Shown one piece after another: positions 6,212 to 10,772 of a DNA stretch of 10,772 nt (position 1 is its first letter; each line of letters starts with the position of its first letter). A model generated the notes under the pieces. That model did no database searches, was not told the origin of the DNA, and saw only the letters and a program-made list of their open reading frames with translations. This DNA comes from Leptospira yanagawae serovar Saopaulo str. Sao Paulo = ATCC 700523. GTDB lineage: Bacteria; Spirochaetota; Leptospiria; Leptospirales; Leptospiraceae. The position numbers and the translations under genes were made by a program. Location: the NCBI RefSeq assembly GCF_000332475.2, contig NZ_AOGX02000001.1, positions 1-10,772 of the forward strand. The letters run 5' to 3'.

Positions 6212-6243
6212 TTGACATTACATCGAAAATGATGTAATGTCAA
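6212..6243. promoter_or_regulatory. Perfect 13-bp palindrome: TA operator covering the promoter
   Basis: TTGACATTACATC (6212-6224) and GATGTAATGTCAA (6231-6243) are perfect inverted repeats with a 6-base spacer. Within it, on the minus strand, lie -35 TTGACA (6238-6243), a 17-bp spacer and -10 TAATGT (6215-6220). It covers the whole promoter, so the downstream XRE antitoxin is the obvious repressor. This fits autoregulated toxin-antitoxin operons. Confidence 0.85.
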
Positions 6244-6279
6244 GCCTTATTTAAAGTTTTGTATTTATTTTTCAGATGT

Positions 6280-6446
6280 CGTATAACGAACTAGACTAAC
6301 CGACGTAGGCTGTGCCCTGAGTCCCGGATGGGACGTTAGGGACTGGAACGACGCTTGCGTAAGCAAGAGGAGTGCCAGAAGCCTATGTGTCGCAGACCGA
6401 GCGAGGGCGTAAGTCCCGAAGCGAAGCGGTTAGTCGCTGTTATACG
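6280..6446. repeat. attC-like site F
   Basis: Left box CGTATAAC, right box GTTATACG. The arms GACTAACCG/CGGTTAGTC pair perfectly. The stem ACGTAGGC/GCCTATGT, hairpin 1 (GTCCC, loop, GGGAC) and hairpin 2 (GCTTGC/GCAAG) are present. At 167 bp it is the longest copy, with one extra base after the long stem (GCTGTGCCC). Its right flank (6439-6458) pairs with the left flank of site G (7118-7137) over 19 of 20 positions plus one G.T. Confidence 0.8.
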
Positions 6447-6460
6447 AAGTTTTGAAAAGC

Positions 6461-6763
6461 TTAAGCGGAAAGTAGTTCTTTATAATTTCTAATTAATCTT
6501 AATTCTTTTTCAATTTTGTCTTCTTCTTCTCTGACTTCGAATTCATCCTGTATTCCCATCCAAAACTGAACCGAATTTCCAAAGAATTTAGAGAATCTGA
6601 GCGCAGTATCTGCTGAAATTCCCCTTTTACCGTGAATGATTTCGCTAATTCGTGTCGGATTAAGTTTTGTTTCCTTTGCTAATCTATATGCAGTAATATT
6701 CATAGGAATTAGAAATTCTTCACTTAAAATTTCACCAGGATGAACATTTGGAATTTTTTTCAT
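6461..6763 (-). CDS. higA: HigA-type antitoxin, copy 2
   Basis: The 100-aa XRE antitoxin starts MKKIPNVHPGEILSEEFLIP and has the HTH at about 24-60 (RISEIIHGKRGISADTALRFSKFFGNS). It is paralogous to the protein at 4610-4915. The HTH and the HPGEIL block are nearly identical, while the C-terminal helix differs in detail. It follows the toxin gene by 11 bp with an AGGAGA ribosome site. It is predicted to neutralise the HigB at 6775-7056. Whether it also neutralises the other HigB cannot be read from sequence. Confidence 0.92.
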   Translation of the reverse strand: MKKIPNVHPGEILSEEFLIPMNITAYRLAKETKLNPTRISEIIHGKRGISADTALRFSKFFGNSVQFWMGIQDEFEVREEEDKIEKELRLIRNYKELLSA

Positions 6764-6774
6764 AAATAAATCTC

Positions 6775-7056
6775 CTAATGATAGTCTACGATTTCAACAT
6801 TGAAAGCATTTTCTGATTTCCAATTGAAACAAATTCTCCACTGATCATTGATTCGAATGGAATGTTGGCCAGCTCTATCACCTGAAAGTTTTTCAAGTTT
6901 ATTTGCTGGAGGTATTTTTAAATCGTCCAAAGAAGTAGATTTAGCGATCATAACCAATTTTCTGTATGCAACAGACTGAATTTGAGTCGGAATTTTTTTG
7001 GAAAATTCTCTTTTCCAGATTTTTTCAGTCTCTTTATCGCGGAAAGAAACAATCAT
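6775..7056 (-). CDS. higB: HigB-type toxin, copy 2
   Basis: The 93-aa RelE-superfamily toxin has the same blocks as copy 1: SFRDKETE, LDDLKIPPANKLEKL, GQHSIRIN..WRICFNW and the C-terminal NVEIVDYH. It is about 59% identical to copy 1 by hand count, with the catalytic-end motifs conserved and the central helices diverged. The ATG at 7054-7056 has no Shine-Dalgarno sequence, and the -10 box ends 5 nt before it, so translation is probably leaderless. First gene of a two-gene cassette with its antitoxin. Confidence 0.92.
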   Translation of the reverse strand: MIVSFRDKETEKIWKREFSKKIPTQIQSVAYRKLVMIAKSTSLDDLKIPPANKLEKLSGDRAGQHSIRINDQWRICFNWKSENAFNVEIVDYH

Positions 7057-7061
7057 AAAAG

Positions 7062-7090
7062 ATACTACTGTTTTCCGATAATATTGTCAA
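7062..7090 (-). promoter_or_regulatory. Promoter of higBA copy 2 (leaderless geometry)
   Basis: TTGACA (7085-7090), exactly 17 bp, TAGTAT (7062-7067), then 5 nt to the ATG. This is a near-consensus sigma-70-type promoter and the clearest of the three toxin-antitoxin promoters. A start point about 7 nt after the -10 would fall on the ATG itself. Confidence 0.75.
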
Positions 7091-7129
7091 ACGGTATTAT
7101 TTTATAATGTAATTTTTTTTTCAAAATTT

Positions 7130-7294
7130 CGTATAACGAACTAGACTTACCGAAGTTCCCTGGAGCTGAGCCTCTGGAGGAGGCGTTAGCGTCGGCACGA
7201 TTTCTTGCTTCAGCAAGAAACGTGACGGAAGGGAATTTGCCGCAGGCCGAGCGAGGCCTTGTGCCGAAGCGAAGCGGTAAGTCGCTGTTAGCCG
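7130..7294. repeat. attC-like site G (variant core)
   Basis: Left box CGTATAAC, right box GTTAGCCG. The arms GACTTACCG/CGGTAAGTC carry a compensatory change relative to GACTAACCG/CGGTTAGTC. The long stem is AGTTCCCT/AGGGAATT, hairpin 1 is GCCTC/GAGGC and hairpin 2 is TTTCTTGC/GCAAGAAA. It belongs with site C. Its right flank (7287-7303) pairs with the left flank of site H (8880-8896), 16 of 17 plus one G.T. Confidence 0.8.
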
Positions 7295-7304
7295 AAGTGG
7301 CTAT

Positions 7305-7709
7305 TTAATTAGTTAATGTTATGTTGATAGGATACTGAGCTAAGATTTCTGTATGGCCAGATTCAGTTATTTGAAATATATATTTTCCAGTTTTTGAGAC
7401 GGGTATTTGAGTATTTAGGCGAAATCTAAATCTAGCATGGTTTATATCAAAATGAATAGGGTAGTTTTCGTTAAAGATTGGAACTTCTTCATTTTCAATT
7501 ACTAATTTAAAGTTAATGCTGAGTGAAATCTTTTTTTCTTGGCTAATCGGGCGATTGAAACATGCAATGCAAGTTACAGGTATATTAATTGCTGAAGTGC
7601 TCGCGCTCGATTTAATATTTATTTCTTCAATAACTTCAAACAAACTTAAAAGATTCGAATTTTGATCGATTGAAGAACTTTTTGAAATGATGAAATATTG
7701 TATATTCAT
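7305..7709 (-). CDS. DUF6941-like beta-rich protein
   Basis: The 134-aa protein begins MNIQYFIISKSSSIDQNSNLLSLFEVIEEI, the pattern I associate with DUF6941 ('xxcD.a..d..gkl.l.gifd.i'). The rest alternates short beta strands: FRFRLNTQIPVSKTGKYIFQITESG, with the typical 'Gky.F.i...g' near the end. It has no signal peptide and no membrane segment, so it is probably cytoplasmic. It is the third gene of a tight operon, 6 bp after its neighbour, with an AGGAT ribosome site. The biochemical role of the family is not known to me, and the assignment is by eye. Confidence 0.55.
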   Translation of the reverse strand: MNIQYFIISKSSSIDQNSNLLSLFEVIEEINIKSSASTSAINIPVTCIACFNRPISQEKKISLSINFKLVIENEEVPIFNENYPIHFDINHARFRFRLNTQIPVSKTGKYIFQITESGHTEILAQYPINITLTN

Positions 7710-7715
7710 GTTATC

Positions 7716-8249
7716 CTATTTGTGTAATTCTTTAGTTGTGGTTTTTGCTGATTCGAAAAAGTATTGTTCTGTTTTATCGTTTAATTGTAAATTTATATCT
7801 TTGGTGTTTATATTTGTCATGCTAAAACTATTAAAATTATAAGAGATTGTTTTTTGTTCTATCGTTAATTGCGGAATAATAGAGTCTGATAATTTTTCAA
7901 TGGCAATGGAGATCAATTTGGATATATTTGTATGATAATCTAGTGTTAGTAATATCATTTTAAGTGATTTTAGCATTTCAAGCGATCTCGTTTCTGCAAA
8001 TACTGCTAGATACATCGCAGCGGTTCCTTCTGAATAAAATTGTATGCTTGTACCTTTTTTAAGTAGATCTATAAATTTAGAAAGTAGAAAGGGTTGAAGA
8101 CTCGGGTTAATTTCTAACTGTTCAGTTATTTTTTGTCTTGAATCATTTTTTAGTGCTCTTTTGAATTCCTGGGGAATGCTGTTGCCATACAGGACATAAT
8201 GGGCATTTTTTTCTAATTCAAGCTCGGTTATGATAGAATTAAAATCCAT
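7716..8249 (-). CDS. Hypothetical helical protein, middle gene of a three-gene cassette
   Basis: The 177-aa protein is not recognised. Residues about 1-130 look mainly helical, with a repeat-like run (YLAVFAETRSLEMLKSLKMILLTL, then ISKLISIAIEKLSDSIIPQL) suggestive of HEAT-like pairs. The C-terminal 50 residues are polar and Asn/Thr-rich. There is no signal peptide or TM segment. It lies 14 bp after the hydrolase gene and 6 bp before the DUF6941-like gene, with a good AGGAAA ribosome site. It is therefore co-expressed and may be a partner or immunity protein for the hydrolase; that is only a suggestion from gene order. Confidence 0.7.
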   Translation of the reverse strand: MDFNSIITELELEKNAHYVLYGNSIPQEFKRALKNDSRQKITEQLEINPSLQPFLLSKFIDLLKKGTSIQFYSEGTAAMYLAVFAETRSLEMLKSLKMILLTLDYHTNISKLISIAIEKLSDSIIPQLTIEQKTISYNFNSFSMTNINTKDINLQLNDKTEQYFFESAKTTTKELHK

Positions 8250-8263
8250 AATTGTTTCCTAAA

Positions 8264-8821
8264 CTAATATTTTAATCGACTGAATCTGTAGAAATCAACT
8301 CTATATTCGGATTCCGAGTATGGCGATTTATGAAGATTATGGATAAATTCACCATTTCTACCCCATTTAGATACAATTAGACAGTTTTTTTTATTTGAGA
8401 GAAGTTCTTCAGCTTTTCCGTTTTCTTCCGATGAAAGAACAATTCCTGTATGGGTAACTGAGTTATCATTAATATCAATGTAAGCTACTATATCTCCTGG
8501 TAAAACTATGGATTCATCATTTAGTTTTAAAAAAGAGTCGTTAGTTAGAGCAATTTCTGCATCGTCTATCCAGCCTCTTTTACATGCAAAAGTTAATCCG
8601 TGACAATTAAAACAAATGGTAGGGTAATGTCTACGAATAGCATTTGTATCGTATTGTTTAGCATAATCCTCATCCATCTGGACCACTTCGTCCCAATCTC
8701 TGGTACCGAAAATTAGAAGATTATCCTGGAATTCATAAAGAGGTATAGCTAATTTAGAACATAACAACAATGAAGTTGATTGAGTTATTCTTAGATTTTG
8801 AAAAGCCCATGAGATATTCAT
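8264..8821 (-). CDS. NlpC/P60- or CHAP-like cysteine hydrolase
   Basis: The 185-aa protein has the marks of a papain-fold amidase: Cys73 in FNCHGLTFA, followed by LPGDIVAYIDINDNSVTHTGIVL with His124, in the spacing of NlpC/P60 enzymes ('GD.v.......H.GI.l'). A third conserved-looking block, VSKWGRNGEFIHNLHKSPYS (about 150-169), follows. Such enzymes cut amide bonds, often in peptidoglycan, but no export signal is visible, so a cytoplasmic target or another export route is possible. The ATG at 8821 is chosen over an in-frame TTG at 8827. A TATACT (8839-8844) lies upstream. It is the first gene of the operon. Confidence 0.65.
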   Translation of the reverse strand: MNISWAFQNLRITQSTSLLLCSKLAIPLYEFQDNLLIFGTRDWDEVVQMDEDYAKQYDTNAIRRHYPTICFNCHGLTFACKRGWIDDAEIALTNDSFLKLNDESIVLPGDIVAYIDINDNSVTHTGIVLSSEENGKAEELLSNKKNCLIVSKWGRNGEFIHNLHKSPYSESEYRVDFYRFSRLKY

Positions 8822-8888
8822 TTTCAATAGTTCTCTTTAGTATAATTTTTATTTTTTATTCAGAAAGTCAAAAAAGAATTAGCCATTT

Positions 8889-9054
8889 CGGCTAACGAAC
8901 TAGGCTAACCGACGTAGGCTGGCCCTGAGTCCCGGAACGGGACGTTAGGGACTGGCCACGACACTTGCGCAGGCAAGGGGAGTGCCAGAAGCCTATGTGT
9001 CGCAGACCGAGCGAGGGCTTGTCCCGAAGCGAAGCGGTTAGCTGCTGTTATACG
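8889..9054. repeat. attC-like site H
   Basis: Left box CGGCTAAC, right box GTTATACG. The arms GGCTAACCG and CGGTTAGCT pair with a G.T at the end. The stem ACGTAGGC/GCCTATGT, hairpin 1 (GTCCCG/CGGGAC), hairpin 2 (CTTGC, GCAG, GCAAG) and hairpin 3 (GGG, CTTGT, CCC) are present. It follows the stop of the 412-aa lipoprotein (9067). Its right flank (9047-9064) pairs with the left flank of site I (10339-10356), 17 of 18 plus one G.T. Confidence 0.8.
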
Positions 9055-9066
9055 CCGTAGTAATTT

Positions 9067-10305
9067 TCATTTGATGTTTATTATTTGTACATCTATTTGG
9101 ACTGAATGAGCAGAAATAGAAACATGCTTATTTAATTGATTGAAAGACTTAGATCCTCCTACGATTTTTAAAGTTAATTCATTTAATTTATTTTCTTCGA
9201 TTATTTGACTAATTCGGTCTTTCGTTCTATTTTCAAGCGGATATATGCCAATGTCTGATTCAGCTTGGAATCGGAATTCTATTTTTTTAGGAAATACTTC
9301 AAATTCTTTTCTTTTTGAGAAGTAACATGAGATTGTAATAATTCTTTCTGCGATTCTTTTAGCAGGGCATTCTTTTGAAAATGTTATTGTTTTACCTATT
9401 GGAAAAAGGGAGATTGCTAAATTTTCTGCTTTTTCTTTTATTCGTTTTGATTTAATACTTTGAGCACTTTGGTAAGCTTCTTCAGAGAGATCCATCAGAT
9501 CAAAAATTTTATCCAAATCTGTAAAATATATTCTATTTTTTTCAAAGCTTTCCTTACTTTGATTTTCTATTATTTTGAAATTATTGTTTTTATTTTTAAT
9601 TATAAAAGCCGATTCCCTAATTTTATCAAGTTTTTCATCAAATTCTATGTATTTGCTGAATGAATTTAGCGATGTCAGATTCTGATTAAATATGTTTATT
9701 TCATCCGTTAGGCATTTTTGTTTTACATTAAGATCAGTTGTATAATTTTGATCCTCAAAAAAAACAACTCCATAACCATTTTTACATTCGGAAACTAACT
9801 CTAAATTTGCTATTTCATTTTCTAAGATTTTTAATTCATTTAAAATTGAATTGAAATATTCTTTAAATTCTTTCTGTTGTTTAACGAAAGTTATTTTGTT
9901 TCCAAGTCGCTGATTTTCAAATTCCAAATCTATACTTTTAATCTGGATTTTTTTAAATTCATTTATTGAGCCGAATGGTGAGTTTAAAGATTCATCCAAA
10001 TTAAAATTGATATCAAGAATGCTTTTATTGTCACAGTAGATTACTAATTTTTTATCAGATAGTAACCTCCATTGTCCTTTATAACAAATGGTTTTTGGAC
10101 TTGAAGAGTGAAAAATTCCATTTTCATGGAAATCAATTTCTGAATCAGTGGCTAGTATTTTTTCCAATGATTGATAATGTTCTTCGACAATATAGTATTT
10201 TCCGATTAAAGATTGTACCTCTGTTTTGCGAGTGTCAAGGGCTGGTATCGAATTACAGTTCATTTTTATCAAGATTAGAGAGATTCCGATAATTTTTTTA
10301 ATCAT
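9067..10305 (-). CDS. Large hypothetical lipoprotein
   Basis: The 412-aa protein begins MIKKIIGISLILIKMNCNS, a signal peptide with a relaxed lipobox and Cys17, so it is probably exported and lipid-anchored. Residues about 30-100 (IGKYYIVEE..., FHENGIFHSSS..., GQWRLLSDKKLVIYC) have the strand pattern of a small lipocalin-like or barrel domain. A charged helical section spans about 140-310. The C-terminal 90 residues (EFRFQAESDIGIYPLENRTKDRISQIIEENKLNELTLKIVGG..., then a final strand) faintly resemble an OmpA-like peptidoglycan-binding fold, without the usual NxxLSxxRA motif. The start is supported by AAGGAAAA 6 nt upstream. It is the sole gene of its cassette. Confidence 0.75.
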   Translation of the reverse strand: MIKKIIGISLILIKMNCNSIPALDTRKTEVQSLIGKYYIVEEHYQSLEKILATDSEIDFHENGIFHSSSPKTICYKGQWRLLSDKKLVIYCDNKSILDINFNLDESLNSPFGSINEFKKIQIKSIDLEFENQRLGNKITFVKQQKEFKEYFNSILNELKILENEIANLELVSECKNGYGVVFFEDQNYTTDLNVKQKCLTDEINIFNQNLTSLNSFSKYIEFDEKLDKIRESAFIIKNKNNNFKIIENQSKESFEKNRIYFTDLDKIFDLMDLSEEAYQSAQSIKSKRIKEKAENLAISLFPIGKTITFSKECPAKRIAERIITISCYFSKRKEFEVFPKKIEFRFQAESDIGIYPLENRTKDRISQIIEENKLNELTLKIVGGSKSFNQLNKHVSISAHSVQIDVQIINIK

Positions 10306-10348
10306 ATTTTTTCCTTTTTATATAATATTGTATTTTTCATTACTATGG

Positions 10349-10512
10349 CGTATAACGAACTAGCCTTAACGACGTAGGCTGGCCCTGAGTCCCGGACGGG
10401 ACGTTAGGGACTGGAACGACACTTGCGTAAGCAAGGGGAGTGCCAGAAGCCTATGTGTCGCAGACCGAGCGAGGCCTTGTGCCGAAGCGAAGCGTTAAGG
10501 CGCTGTTATGCG
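10349..10512. repeat. attC-like site I
   Basis: Left box CGTATAAC, right box GTTATGCG. The arms GCCTTAACG/CGTTAAGGC (shared with site C) pair perfectly, but the core is of the common type (ACGTAGGC/GCCTATGT, GTCCCG/CGGGAC, CTTGC/GCAAG). The combination of C-type arms with a common core shows that arms and core assort independently. It follows the acetyltransferase gene (stop at 10541). The partner flank of its right end lies outside the window. Confidence 0.8.
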
Positions 10513-10540
10513 TAGTTTGCAATTTAAAATATTCCTCATT

Positions 10541-10772
10541 CTATATTAATAGCTCATAGCAATAAAAAACATCTTTTGTATTCTGGAAAAGAACTTCCCC
10601 TTTCTTTACACAATTAAATCGGCTGTATAAGTTTAAGGCATTCTTATTCTTACTAAAAACATCAAATCTGATGGAATCGAAATTATTTTTAATTGAATGT
10701 TCTATAATAAATTTGATCATTTTTTTACCCAATCCTAAATTTTGATAATTGGGATGGACAATTAATCTACTA
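10541..10772 (-). CDS. GNAT acetyltransferase, C-terminal part (runs off right edge)
   Basis: The frame is open from the TAG at 10541-10543 to the right edge, 77 visible codons. It includes SRLIVHPNYQNLGLGKKMI, the GNAT motif A with the acetyl-CoA pyrophosphate-binding QxxGxG. Then come the motif-B-like FDVFSKNKNALNLYSRFNCVKKGE and a final strand (VFYCYELLI). An apparent start at 10732 (TTG) is inside motif A and is not the real start; the N-terminus is outside the window. The product transfers an acetyl group from acetyl-CoA to an amine, with unknown acceptor. GNAT enzymes are common in integron cassettes. Confidence 0.85.
   Translation of the reverse strand, partial: SRLIVHPNYQNLGLGKKMIKFIIEHSIKNNFDSIRFDVFSKNKNALNLYSRFNCVKKGEVLFQNTKDVFYCYELLI

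Noticed and set aside
8839..8871. TTGACT (8866-8871) with TATACT (8839-8844) as promoter of the three-gene operon
   Set aside because: The spacing is 21 bp, too long for a normal sigma-70-type promoter. The -10 alone is mentioned with the hydrolase gene.
9460..10292. Open frames on the + strand at 9460-9663 and 10095-10292
   Set aside because: They are antisense shadows of the 412-aa lipoprotein gene, Phe/Ile-rich because of the AT-rich complement.
111..10512. The regular repeats as a CRISPR array
   Set aside because: The repeats are about 165 bp and the intervals are 0.8-1.9 kb with genes, far outside CRISPR dimensions, and no cas gene is present.
1..10772. tRNA, rRNA or an integrase gene
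   Set aside because: No tRNA cloverleaf or rRNA sequence was recognised, and no reading frame shows the R...HxRH...Y pattern of tyrosine recombinases.

Overview
The window is an array of gene cassettes separated by nine copies of a GC-rich repeat of 164-167 bp (sites A-I, starting at 111, 1042, 3118, 4433, 5373, 6280, 7130, 8889 and 10349). The DNA between repeats is strongly AT-rich. Every gene I accept, including those of one insertion sequence, lies on the minus strand. Low GC, small lipoproteins with relaxed lipoboxes and an IS3-family element suggest a spirochaete, plausibly Leptospira. That is inference; no taxonomic marker gene is present.

The repeats behave like integron attC sites. 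Each is bounded by R-box-like ends (..TAAC on the left, GTTA.. on the right), has pairing arms and an internal multi-stem fold, and sits just downstream of the last stop codon of a cassette. On this reading a cassette is a gene or operon plus the repeat on its left, and the attI/integrase end would lie beyond the right edge. No integrase is visible. The repeats differ from textbook attC sites in three ways. They have a branched core of about 150 bp. Their R-to-L linkers are unequal. Each inter-repeat unit also has its own 16-20 bp terminal inverted repeat, and those arms pair only between the two ends of the same cassette.

Layout from left to right: the 5' end of a lipoprotein gene (1-91); site A; a one-TM protein (280-1017); site B; a lipoprotein gene split by an intact IS407-like IS3 element with a 4-bp target duplication (1262-3034); site C; a two-gene cassette with a PH/SHOCT membrane protein and a DUF4177-like protein (3427-4309); site D; a HigBA toxin-antitoxin pair (4610-5208); site E; a second RelE/HigB-type pair with a perfect palindromic operator (5548-6209); site F; a third pair paralogous to the first (6461-7056); site G; a three-gene operon with an NlpC/P60-like hydrolase, an unknown protein and a DUF6941-like protein (7305-8821); site H; a 412-aa lipoprotein (9067-10305); site I; and the 3' part of a GNAT acetyltransferase (10541-10772).

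Three of the cassettes are toxin-antitoxin modules with their own promoters, which fits the known role of such modules in stabilising large cassette arrays. The promoters share one geometry in which the start codon sits 5-6 nt after the -10 box, so the toxins may be read from leaderless mRNAs. The most novel signal is the repeat/terminal-inverted-repeat system. Its non-Watson-Crick pairs are almost all G.T on the + strand, which implies that this strand, the equivalent of the attC bottom strand, is the one that folds.
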